Shown: positions 29,501 through 42,183 of the stretch, piece by piece
Layout of the letters: each line of letters begins with the position of its first letter
Numbering within the stretch: the first letter of the stretch is position 1
Assembly (NCBI GenBank): GCA_029747585.1
Contig: JAPEVF010000103.1
Coordinates: forward strand, 46,192 to 110,191
Source of the DNA: Pleurotus djamor
Lineage: Eukaryota; Basidiomycota; Agaricomycetes; Agaricales; Pleurotaceae
Reading direction: 5' to 3'
Length of the DNA stretch: 64,000 bases
The notes under the pieces: model-generated
The model's input: the letters and a program-made list of their open reading frames with translations, nothing else
The model's database searches: none
Told to the model about the DNA's origin: nothing
Translations under genes and position numbers: made by a program

Positions 29501-30889
29501 CCATAGCACCTGTGAACGAATATTAAATTTACTCTTGACTGTTGGGTGGTCGTGGTACCGACCTGCATCGAAGTCACTAGCCTAGCATTCTAGTGAGTAG
29601 GGTCGAAAATGGCGTAAGGAATCTTCAATCTAACATACCACCAAAGTATCGAGCTTGGGCAAAGGGTACGCTACATCGAAGACCTCTTCGTAGATCGGGA
29701 GGACTTTGGCGGTGACGTCGAGAGCAAAGTGTGCCTGGTCGATGTTGTCAGGCGTAGCTGTAAGTATCGGATGTCAACCACAGGGAAACAAGCGATCGGA
29801 AAGAAAGTTACCAACCATACATGCGGAGGGGAAGCTCCTTTCCGGTCAATGGGCTAGTGATGACCTTTTCCAAGTGTTCGAAGGGACCATTAGCCCAAGC
29901 AACGATGTAACTGGACATAGGAGGGGTGCTTTGGAACTTGGTGATTTTCCATTTCTCGGAGTCATCGATGGTGGAGAGGACCTTGCCCAACGGCGATTCA
30001 GCTGGAGCTGATCCAGGTACGTAGGTTTCTTCGGAGATCGAGGGCATGTTACTAAGACTGACGGTATTTTCGCGGGAGATGAGGGTGATCGCGAATGTGG
30101 CCTTGAGGAGAGGTTCGTCCCAGCAAGGGAACGCGCGACGAGCAGCAGTGGGCTGAACAAGAATGCATTATGACGAGTAGATCGTTGGATGGTGATCGGT
30201 CTACTCACCTCGAACTGGGTCAGGGCATAATACTTCGTTTTCCCCTCATGCTCCCATGAAGATTTGTAGTAACCCGTCATGCTGCCGGTGAGCTCTCCCG
30301 AGAAAGCGACCTGGAACTGCGCCTTGGATCCAGCAGGCAAGGGTGACGGGAAGCGGAAAGTAGCCCGCTCTTGGACGCTATCATAGGTGTAATCGGATTG
30401 AAGTAGCTCCTGCTGCGATTCTTCAGAATAGAGCGAAGCCGTTCCGAGTTCAAGATCGGCGGTGTTCAAAACTACTTGCGAAGTCTCTTCCTTGACTTCG
30501 AGGCTGGTAAATAAATTAGATTAATGCCAGCATGCGAGATGAACAGGGGGCACATACTGAGCCTTTACGAAGCCACTGAAAGTCAACTTTTCCAAGTCGG
30601 TCTTGATGGTGACCTCATAGTGGGTCGGCTTGAGGTTAAGTGGGAGCCGATACTGGTCCTGGGTTGTTGGAGTTGCAGAGGCCATTGATCTCTGTAATAA
30701 GTTCGGCGCCTGGAAAGAAGAGTTGAACCCGGTTGTGGCACAACTGCGGAAAGAGGGGAGTCGTGAGTCGCGAATTGAATGAGGAGAGATCCGTTTATAT
30801 TTTGGCCGCGTCAGCAGCGGTGAAGCACATGCTTGGAGTCGACATGAACTTGTGATCCATTGGCGTGCTTGTGGGCACGCGATACGCAT
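26591..30889 (-). CDS. APE2: M1-family zinc aminopeptidase (APE2/AAP1, puromycin-sensitive type)
   Basis: A long gene with about 20 short introns. The core begins MASATPTTQDQYRLPLNLK, then YYALTQFE, FPCWDEPLLKATFAI, the substrate motif GAMENWGLITGR, and the zinc site QSHEVAHMWFG (HEVAH) near 29390-29420 with the third ligand Glu in WWNYLYLNEGFATLMGE. The C-terminal helical domain runs through NDRIGLVHDAMQLARAG, VVYFFRGFESNTFSR and ends LSDWLAAWRSA at 26591. It trims N-terminal residues from peptides in the cytosol. Two starts are in frame: ATG at 30889 adds ~70 Arg/Ser-rich residues with almost no acid, and the inner ATG near 30684 gives the cytosolic form. A CCGCAG acceptor-like site between them means the extension could instead be a 5' untranslated exon. 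Confidence 0.94.
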
Positions 30890-31090
30890 GAAAGAGTGTG
30901 GGACGCGTCGAAACTCGCGTTCTTCGGGCGGAGGAAGTCAGAAAACCTGGTTGAGTGACCCGACGTCCCATCCGGTCCCGTCCTTCCAAGTCGCTATCTA
31001 ATCTCGTCTGTGAAAATATTAGCCGCGTGTAGCATCCATTCATCACAACGTCCATGTCAAGCAACACAATGCATCTACGGGCGACTCTAC

Positions 31091-34000
31091 CTAAGTAATC
31101 ATGCTTGTCTTCGAGACCCCAGGTCGCGCGAACAACGACGCCGGGAACTTTTTCGTGAGCGACTGTCGATCGTGCTCCCGAATAATCTCCCGCACCCGTC
31201 CCTCTACCCGATCGCCCGCCTTTCTGACTTCTTCCAATCTAGCGGTGATATTTAGACGCGAGGCGCAATACTCTTCTTCGAGCCCTACTACGTTGTTGAA
31301 ATGGATCACACTAGCAAGGCTTCAGCAACCCAGACCAAAGTGAGACAGTCGTTCAAACCTTTCAATCCGCATGCGTTCCAGGTCCGCACTTGCTTCATGG
31401 AGGATCAAATCCCGTCCTTCCCGAACCTCCTTCGTGACGCCGTCGAATCTTTCGCAAACACGTCGAACTACCACCTACACATGGCATTAAGGGGAAGAAA
31501 TTGTGGCAAGAAACAGAACAACTAGCCTCATGTATTTGATTCAAGGTCTTTAAGCTACCGTCAGCTCTTATGGCCGTGTCGAGTGCGAAATTCTCTTACA
31601 TTGACTATAGCTTCCATTGCATCGCACTTTCTGAACTGCTCGTCGATCGGTGCGTCGTACACTTTCGCGTGATATTGGATGGGAGCAGCGACTGCGGACG
31701 CGTATAGTCAAATGTAGTTGAAGACGCGCCGGACCTGGCTCACCTGGGCTGGCTTTCTTTCCGATGAATTTCTCTTGCGGACTATACCGACTAGCTATCT
31801 TCACACTTTTCAGTGGTGGAGATATCCGTGCATTTGAATCTTCTAGGACCCAGGAGTTTGCTGGTATAACTGCAGGCTTTTCCGAAACGGGTGCTTTCTC
31901 TGAGCGAGATGTAACCTTGATCCCCGCGCTCGGAAGCGTTCTAGGGACATTTGGTTCCTCGCGGCTTGCTTCTTGGTGTCTTTCATTCGTCGGACGCGAT
32001 TCTTGCGGTTCTTTGACTGCTTGGCGGTGAATCCCTTCCTTTGCTACGCTCTTCATCGGTTCTTTCAACGGGGCTTTCAGAGGCAGTGATATCTCGTGCA
32101 CGAAGCCAATGTTGGCGTCATCACTGCTTGGTCGCATTGGAGAATCGTCTGTTAGGTCAATCATTAGGGGCGGCGGTGTCTCGATCCTGTGGTTGCATTC
32201 AATATCCTCAGACGTCGACTGAGTTCAACCCCAATTAGATCAGTTCGGTATGAAGCGTTGCGTGTAGTTTGAGGCGGCCAAACGTACCGGGATCTCCAAG
32301 GACACATCGACGAAAGTAGACTCAAAGAGTTCGCTCCCATCGCCGGAAGATTCTAAGATCTCCGGTTCTGTGGGTAACGTCGACTCTTGCTTGGCAACTT
32401 TGGGTAACTTCTCTGGTATGCCTAATTCCTGTTCCTGTTCCGGTGCTTTCTGTGGCTTGACGACTTTCTTAATGGCCGATGGAGCCTATCCGATGACCAT
32501 CACGACCAAGTCAAGAATACATCATGCCATTGCCTACCTGGGCTTCCTTGGTCGGTACTGGGGCTTTGGTTTGCTTTATGACTTTCTCGGCCTTCTACAA
32601 CGAAAGTGAGCCGAAATGCGTCAGCTATCGTAGATCAATATTTACCTTCTTCACCTCGGTCTTCTCCGGTTTCACTTGCGTGATCTTTGTCACCACCTTT
32701 GACTCTACCACCTTGCTGCTCTGGACCACAGGCTTCTTCTCAGTCACAACCTGGGCAGGCTTGTTCTTCTCTCCGTTCTTTGCCTTCATCTTGGTTACAT
32801 GTCGTTCCGCGACCTTCGTGATGGAGGATTGTGGAAGCTCGTCGAAGTCTATCAAATCTGACCGCGAGCTGTCTGGGATCGGTGATGACGCGCGTCCTTT
32901 GTAGCAATAACGCTTGGCTGCCGGAACGGGCTTTTTAGGTACCTCCAACATCGCAGCCGTCCGGGTCGACTGCTTGCGGACTGGGGTGACTTTTCCTCTT
33001 GGGTTGCCTCGCTGCCGCTTCTTCTCTGGTTCGTCGTCCCCAACGTCGTCCGATGGTCTAGTTCGCTTCAGTGGCGAAGAGATATCATAACCAGATCGTG
33101 TGGTTTCTGGCGTGGCCGGTTCCTTCTTTGATTTCTGTTCCTTCTTCGTTGGCAAGGCCGTCAGCGCTGCAGAGAGTTTCGGTGACGCTGGGCGGCGAGT
33201 TGGCAGTGCTTTCTTTGGAGTGCTTGCTTTCGTGACCGTCGGCTTCGCTGGTTTCTTGGGCGATAATTTGGGTGCTCGATCGGATTTCTGAGCTGGATGT
33301 GTTGTTCGCGGTATGGTGACACTTTCGGTGCAGCTCTCGATATCAGACTCTACGATCTTCCGAGTTTTGCGCGCTCTCTGCTTGACGGTCCCCTTTCTTC
33401 GACTAGTTGCAGCGTCATATTCGTCGGGATCTGACAGCTCACTATCCGATGACCCAAATACCGATTCATAGAGCGGACTCTTGTTCTGTATCATCAATGG
33501 CCCCTTGTTGTCTTTCTTCGGTGTACTCATCGCTGCGCAGATCTCCCTTGGATCCACGGTGGCAACGGGTGGGGATTCGATCCCACCACCTACGGGGACC
33601 AGCACATCTAGCCCGATCCCAGGAGCTTCTGAGTTGAAGAGATCGCTCTGGGCATCGAAAACTATGGACGAACATCAGCCCTTCGTAAATTGCTAATTTC
33701 GTAAAAACTCACTTCTTCCGATGGTCGCAATCTTTTCCTTTGGTAGCGGTCATTTAAGACGAGGTCTCCAGCGTGCTGCAGTAACGTACCTGCGCTGATG
33801 GTTCATGTGCTCGGTTCCCATTTAGGTCGAAATCTAAAGATGTTGATTCACACAATGATGTTTTGACTTCTTTCTTTGCGGTCTGGGACGTCATAGTATC
33901 AGTCGAATTCTATCACAGAAACTTCGGTGCGTACCAGGCGACGCGCTTTGAGAGCCTGCGACAGACGACTTGCTTGGTCAGTTTCGATGTCAAATTCTAG

Positions 34001-35574
34001 CACAATATCCTGCGCATTAGCTATCTTCATGACAGAAATACCGAGAAGCGGAGGGTGATCTAGATGGACTACGACGTGCTTGCGATGTGTACCGTTTTCC
34101 TTGGAGGCAGAAATCCTAATGTTTGAAACGTGTGCGTAGAGGGCTTGGAATGTTTCACAGCCGTCGTTCTATTGCAATGGTTGTTGAGTCTCAGAGTCCA
34201 CAGAATGAAGTAAATTGCCTTGACCTCGTCTACGTTCGCGAAAAATGACCTTGTATCCAGGTACAATGTGTCGACAGCCTTATCGTGCGAGAGATTCGCC
34301 CCGCATACAGTGACATGCGACACTGCGAATGGCTGCGGCCTAAGTAGCGGACAGCCCTCAGTTATCACCTGCAGGTCGTATCAAACAGCATCCCGCACCA
34401 TGAGAAGTCGCATCGCGCTAGGGTACCTAGAATCTTGGCCGCTGTGACTTCCCAGTCTCTTGCCGCAACATTCTGCAGTATACTAGTGAGCTCGGAGCCG
34501 CAAGTAAAATGGGGCGGAGAGCCTGATTCGAAGACGCTTTTGATGAAAGTAAGCCGATTTGCTCGGCCAGCAGCGTTATTATTTGTCAGAGGGAGAAGAG
34601 TGGCCAGGAGATTGAGAAGCGATTCCAATGCCAGGTAGTCTGTGACCTTTTCAATTGATATTCATAGGCAAGGTCTGTGTGCTCAGTGCTCACCTCGTGT
34701 TTGAGAGATGAGTGCGCCTAAACGCTGCCTGCAAGTGCAAAGTACGACCGATTAGTTTAGAACACCAACTTCAACTCGGTTTTGATTACCCTCCGAGAAG
34801 AGAACCACTTCTCAGCTTCTTCTGGTTGTTTGGGTGGCCAGCTGCCGACTCTGAAAGAAGAATACATGTCTATGACAGAAAAGTCTCATATATGCACGTA
34901 TACGATGAGTTTGACGCACTCACTGTGGACAGAAGGTTTATTTCAGCTTGTGTAGCCGAGGTTGACGCGTCAAGGAGCGGCAAGGATGCACAAAGATCGG
35001 GAAATAGGGCGTCGGCGATCATATCCTTGCTCTTCGCTAGATATCGTTTAATTCAGGTGTTTAGTGCGAGTGTACGAGTGTAGCCATGTTTCCTTTACCT
35101 GTTCTGCATTCGTCTAGGAAGTCCTAATGGAGTCACTTCAGAGTCTTTGAAATGCCAATACTGTTTGGACGTCGGAAACTCACTAAAACGCCTGATAAGA
35201 GTGCACGACGCGCACTCTGCCATAAGCCTTTCAACTTCTCGTCCGATTCCGAGACACCCTTGATCTTATCTCCAATTACGAGTGATATCTTTGAGCATAA
35301 TTCCAGCGTAGCCTGCGGTAGAGCGACATAGAATGGTGAAAGAGGTCCTCTTAGGACCGAACATATTTTCTCTATCATTTGATTAGAGGGACTCGATAGT
35401 TCCTAGTGTCATGTAAGCTTGCGTCCATAGAAATCAAGGTGCGATGGAGCCCACAAGTAACTTGAGGGTCGTCTTGACCGTCTGCAGCTGCTCCTTTTCC
35501 GACGGCTTGAGCTTTCTCGATGACGAGGCAGCCTTAAGGAGGGCCTCCATCGCAGGGGAAATATCAAGCGACAT
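31091..35574 (-). CDS. Uncharacterised large protein, candidate meiotic chromosome-axis core protein (Red1/SYCP2/Rec10-like architecture)
   Basis: Exon 1 is 35574-35455 (MSLDISPAMEALLKAAS), exon 2 35402-35184, exon 3 35123-35099, then many more to the stop at 31091. Four zones are seen. First, ~260 residues of leucine-rich helices of ARM-repeat type (LESLLNLLATLLPLTNN, ILGTLARCDFSW). Second, a compact mixed domain (PQPFAVSHVTVCG, TLYLDTRSFFANVDE, KHVVVHLDHPPLLGISVM, ANAQDIVLEFDIET) that could be a PH-like fold. Third, a long basic, disordered region with a SUMO-interaction-like IDLTDD near 32150-32164. Fourth, a C-terminal coiled coil (FDGVTKEVREGRDLILHE, LNITARLEEVRKAGDRVE). ARM-PH plus C-terminal coiled coil is the known layout of Red1, Rec10, SYCP2 and ASY3. 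Sequence identity in this family is very low, so the assignment is inference; another nuclear scaffold is possible. ACGCGT lies at 35645-35650. Confidence 0.5.
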
Positions 35575-35665
35575 TGAAGCCAGGTAGGTAACTGGGAAAC
35601 ATGGAACTGGGAAGGAAGTAAACTGTTGGTCGCAGGGTCGTTCGACGCGTCGTTCGGAGTCCAAA

Positions 35666-36855
35666 ATGTTCTTCAAGCTCCGCTCTCTCCCCCTCCCCCT
35701 CCCCGTCTCCCTCCTTCTTCCCTTTTCCATCCTCCATCTTCTCTCATCATGCACTATCACGACCACGACCACACTTCTCAACGCCGACGACGCGGACACC
35801 ACCTTACAGCAAGCGACCCCGACTTCGACGCGATACTTCTGCATGGTACTTGCGAGCGCTTTGGGAAGCATATATACCGCTGATTCGCTGTTTCTTATAG
35901 CTTTCTCCCTGAACCCTCCCAAATCTTACAAATACGCTGGTCACATAAGGAACTTGAATAGGATACACGCGATCCAGAGACTCTTCCATCGGATGAGTGG
36001 GAAAAGGCTTTCTTTAGACCAAGTCCATCGCGCATCGCAACGCCTCGGACTGGGTTCTTGTGAAGGTCAATTCCCGCGTAAAAATCTCTGGAGGGACTAT
36101 GCTCATGTCATTCTGTAGATAAACATCCCAGGAAGTCGGCCAGGCTCTTACCGCTGGACACGACCTCGGTACTCACGGAGGTTGACCTCAAAACACTACC
36201 AGTCGCTGCAGAGTCGCCCCAAGCAGCTGAATTCCTGGGGACCGTAAAGAAAGCTCCCGCGATCTGCCCCAGTGACAATCAGTTCGAGCTCTCCTCCGAT
36301 CTGAAACCCTCTGCACTTTCCATGACGGGTAGACGACTCGCGTCGAATAAACCAGCTCTCCAGCAACGTCTACTTCTCTCTGCACCAAGATTCAAACACT
36401 GGGACTTTCATTGCGACCCCTCTGCCCTTCCTTTCGTGAACGAGACTTCTCAGTCTTCGCCGATCACTCCCATCAACCAAGTCATCCACACCCCTGACGC
36501 ACCCCCTGAGCTATCTCGCAGTACTACCAAGAAACTGGCTGCTTTGCCGGGACAAACACCTACTGCGAACGTCAATGCACGCAATAGCTCACCACTTTCC
36601 CCACTTTGCGACCTGACGAATACCTTGTCTCTGGTAGATTCTCCCCAACCGTCGACTGCTTCCATTCGTCGTCGCCTATCCTACTTTAACAATCGCGCCT
36701 TGTCACTCCTAGTCACGAATAGCTCCCCTGGAAGTCATGTCCCTTTACATGCGAAACACTCGGTTCTGGATTCTCCGTTACACCTCCCTTACAACAGTCC
36801 ACTTACTACACCCTTGGCCACTCACAATCATACCAGTTACCTTACTATCGCTTAG
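35666..36855 (+). CDS. Hypothetical Ser/Pro/Thr-rich protein (gene model uncertain)
   Basis: I do not recognise this gene. A phase-consistent model uses exons 35666-35845, 35962-36059 and 36132-36855 (333 residues). The middle exon reads DTRDPETLPSDEWEKAFF and the last is a Ser/Thr/Pro-rich, probably disordered region (SSPITPINQVIHTPDAPPE, DSPQPSTASIRRRLSYFNN) ending SYLTIA. The first exon is translated through a CT-rich tract, giving a hydrophobic leader that may be an artefact. An alternative frame through 35899-35958 (SQILQIRWSHKELE) also looks coding and runs into a TAG at 35959-35961 just before DTRDPE, so exon 1 may be wrong or the gene damaged. Divergent from the axis-like gene. Confidence 0.35.
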
Positions 36856-37049
36856 TTTCCTTCCTTCGTTACGCGACACATTGGTGTATCTTTATCCCCT
36901 CTGCGCACCTTCAGTACTTACATACATCTCGACCACAAAACATGACGTTGTTGAAGGACATTTGAACACGTGAGAGTGCCCCTGAATTGAAAGTCAGCAC
37001 AACGACCTACTCAGTTTGGTTCCGTTGCCACTCTTGCCCGCATCGCATC

Positions 37050-39064
37050 ATGACGGAGAGAGGTACCTTGAAGAGTTCGTTCTCTCTGGGCATGGGCTCA
37101 CTCAAGGTACGAGGACTTGATTTCCCCTCTTTTCAGATGCTCAGGTTTCTTTAGCCCAGGCTCAAGAGAAAGGACCTACGAAAGGCAAACGAATTTGACT
37201 TGTTCCTGAGAACCCTTGGCTGATACCACCATGCAGTATTCTTGGCTCCCAGATGTCTTCAGAATCAAAGGAAGTGTACGTTGAGCTATCCGTCGCTGCG
37301 CGCGTTCATGGACTGATTGTTGACTCTTGCTAGATCCTTGGACGCATCTTTGGGCCCGTGACTACTGTAACGCTATTCGCCGTGGGGACTTGCTATGCTT
37401 GGTCGATAGGGAAGCCGGTTATGTTGACCAACTCAATAGTTCCATTGCTTTCTGTTGTGGTAAGTCGTTATCACCATGATTCAGCGTGAAAACAGCGGTT
37501 GAAAGCGACCAGGTTGGTCTTATCTTGGTGTTTCGGTGCGTCACGCGATGTCTTCGCTTCAGCGTTCAGGAACTGATCCACAACGTACGATACCTACAGA
37601 AATACGTATGCTCTTTATCTTCTACGACTTGAACCGGCTTGACCGAGATGGTCATATCCTCATAGGACATCCTACGATCGTTACTGGGAAGGCCGAAAGT
37701 GCTTCTCTCAACTCACGTCAAATGTCCGGAATCTTTCACGCCTGCTTTGGATCAACGTTGGTCTCCCACCTACGGGCGATCAACCTGCTACCGTGAAAGG
37801 CAAGACTCCAACGACCGACGTGACACAAGCCCAACTTCATAAACGCAAGGTCGAAGCCCTATATCTTTGCCTTGCTTTCGCCTATTCTGTCAAGCATTAT
37901 CTTCGTGGAGAAGACGGCACTAACTGGCCGGATTACGCTGGTGTTTTACCCGCGTCTTTTGCGAGGTTTGATGAATCTGGTTACAACACTCAGAAAACTC
38001 TGAGGCCGGACACTTATGAAGCCACTCGGACAAATTCTGTCGATCGGAGTGAACCTAGTATCAGTGGTCGTTCCTCGCCTGATGCAACGAAGCGTATTCG
38101 CGTCAAACGAAGTAACCCCAAGGTATCCGGTTCTACTACCCCGTTGCTCGCTGGTACACACAGAACTGTCGAATTTCATCCGTATGCGGACGAAGCCTCG
38201 CTGCCGTTACCCCTCGTGTCGGTGTTCATTGTACCTGATTTTCAGTCGCGTCCTCATTTTGCCATATAGGATATCCTTTGAGCTCACTAGGGCCATTTAC
38301 GGGTTCAGACGTGACGGGTTTCTTGAGACCATTGGTCCAGCAGGTAAAGCATTGCTTTACTTCGTGAAGGATCATTGGATACTGAGCTTTGCGTTCTAGG
38401 TATGAATGCTATGAATGCATTGTAAGTTTGGTTATCCGTTGTCCGCTTATTGACAGTGAAGCAACCCATCGTGTATCAGGATTCAATCGATGGTCGACCA
38501 ACTCGGTGCCATGGAGCGAGTAGCCAACACGCCTATACCCAAATCTTGTGAGCATGACATGGCTGACAGAGGTAGCACCTACTAAATTTACCTTCCCGTA
38601 TAGACAGCGTCCACTTGAAACAATGCATCACCCTTTATCTTTTCGCTCTTCCTTTTACCCTTGTTAACGATCTTGGCTGGATCACGATACCCGCAGTCAC
38701 CCTTGTTGCATTCACTTTGATGGGTATCGAAGGAATTGCCGATGAAATCGAGATGCCATTCGGTGAGTGTTCTTCGCGTGTATCAGTCACTTGTGCATAG
38801 TTTTAATATCGTTGACAGGCCACGACCCTCATGATTTGCCTCTCGGTAAGTGAAACGTATCACATACCACTCATTGAATCGTGAATGAACGCCGGACGCG
38901 CGTTATTAGATCGCTACTGCCAGGACCTCAAGGAGGAAGTGAAGTAAGCCATATGAATCGTGCATCTCGTTGTGGCTGACCCCGCCCCCAGTTATATCAT
39001 CGAAAGGCTCCGAGAAGGTGGGGAAGGCGCATATGGCTACGATGACGGAGATGGCGACGACTAA
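37050..39064 (+). CDS. Bestrophin-family anion channel (RFP-TM / UPF0187)
   Basis: The start at 37050 reads MTERGTLKSSFSLGMGSLK, followed by KANEFDLFLRT. Then come membrane and pore segments GRIFGPVTTVTLFAVGTCY, VPLLSVVVGLILVFR, TSYDRYWEGRKCFSQLTSN and VRNLSRLLWINVGLPP, a long cytoplasmic stretch (VEALYLCLAFAYSVKHYL), and the diagnostic end: NDLGWITIPAVTLVAF, LMGIEGIADEIEMPFG and HDPHDLPLDRYCQDLKEEV, stopping at 39064. Family members are calcium- or voltage-responsive chloride/bicarbonate channels. Two doubts: near 37205-37215 the frame carrying FLRTLG meets TGA and the continuing frame (ILGSQMSSESKE) is shifted by one; and the intron between VFR and TSYDRY is about 140 bases, longer than its neighbours. 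Confidence 0.8.
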
Positions 39065-39168
39065 TGCTGCACGATTTACGACTATTATCTTTTTGGGAAT
39101 TTGGAGTTTTGGTTGGAAAGTTTCTAATAATAATGACATGTGCATGCTATGACGAGGCCGACTGGGAT

Positions 39169-40166
39169 CTATTGGAATTCAGGAAGACAGAACTCGCCAG
39201 GTCCGTATGGCTAATGGGCCGAGGTGAGTGAGGGGAGACAAGTATTATGGTCATTATCATACCTTCGAAGTGAGAGCGGTCAAACCAGCAGAGTTCTCAC
39301 TGGTTTGTCTGCCACTTTGAGGACCTGGCTTAATTTTCTCGCCCTTCTTGAACGCATCAATGATTTTCTTTGTGGTCTCTGGGGTGAGATCCTCCTACAC
39401 AAGTGGTTAGTATATTACGACAGGGAAAGGAGTACAAACGCACATAGAAGTCATCGCCAATGACCAGCATGGGTGCGTTGCTACAGGCTCCCTGGCATTC
39501 AACCTCGACCACGGTGAACTTTCCGTCCTTCGTCGTCTGTCCCGGCTTAATTCCACCAAGTTCCTGGCAAACTGTATCTAAGACAGCCTCGGAACCCTGC
39601 AGCATACACGGCGTCGTTGTGCAAACTTGAACGAAATGTTGGCCTATCGGTTCCCTGTGCCAAAGTCTTCTGTATTTGCGAATACACGCAGTCGGAGAAT
39701 GGCTCACCGATTGAACATAGTGTAGAATGTCGCTACTTCGTAAACACGCATCGGAGGTACCTCCACGAGCTTGGCGACGTAGTTCATCACACTAATGCTC
39801 GTCCAGCCCTTGTTTTGCCGTTGGCCCAAGTCCAAGAGAGGAATGATCGCTGCCTTCTTGTATTGTGGAGGATACCGGGATATGATGTCTTCGGCGCGCT
39901 TCATGTTTTCTGCATTGAATTCGAAGGGTATCTAGTATTACGTTCAGGTAGCTGATTACTCCGAGCGACGAGGAGACTACCTTTGGATTGTTGTAAGTGG
40001 TGTCGCGATGCTAGAGGCATTTCCGTCAATAGGTCTGCATGCACATGGAAGCAGAGAAATGACGCACCACAAACAATGCATCCGACCGCCTCGAGCTCGT
40101 CGTCGATATTTGACGAGCAGACCATGTCCGAAGGGGCAGTCGACGAGGGAGTCTTGCGGCGAACAT
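39169..40166 (-). CDS. NDUFV2: NADH:ubiquinone oxidoreductase 24 kDa subunit (NDUFV2, complex I)
   Basis: Six exons: 40166-40068, 40010-39981, 39931-39708, 39654-39444, 39394-39263 and 39210-39169. The Arg/Ser-rich start ([19 protein letters not shown]) is a mitochondrial presequence, followed by the typical [10 protein letters not shown] and [16 protein letters not shown]. Core motifs are [33 protein letters not shown], and the [2Fe-2S] cysteines in CTTTPCML and CQGACSNAP. The end reads [13 protein letters not shown]. It belongs to the NADH-oxidising N module in the mitochondrial matrix arm. Its stop codon lies about 105 bases from the bestrophin stop (convergent). Confidence 0.95.
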
Positions 40167-40463
40167 GGTGGCTGGTTGAGCTCAGAGAAGGATGGAGGAA
40201 ATCCTGGCACGCCTATTGGTTCACACGCAACTGGTCGGTTAGGCGCCCATTCTCGGCCTTCAGTTCAGGAACTTACACACTGGAAAGCATAATTGGAATA
40301 TTTTTATCGTTCCCTGGCGTATGCGTGCTTGCTCAGCATCGATCCACATGACGCAATCTCCAGCATGTCTTTGCATAAATATCGGACGGTATTCCCAGTG
40401 CTACCGACCCAGACACCTGGCTACTAGTCTTTGACTGGGTTAACGAGTTCATCAGCTTCAGGA

Positions 40464-42142
<1,679 letters not shown>

Positions 42143-42183
42143 AATTTTCGAGTGGAAAAAGGACCAGTTATTCTGCAATTGTA

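Noticed and set aside
37535..37664. Nonsense TGA in the bestrophin motif RN-stop-STTYDTY, suggesting a pseudogene
   Set aside because: A perfect TSYDRYWEGRK lies just downstream after a CATAG acceptor, so the apparent motif is probably inside an intron.
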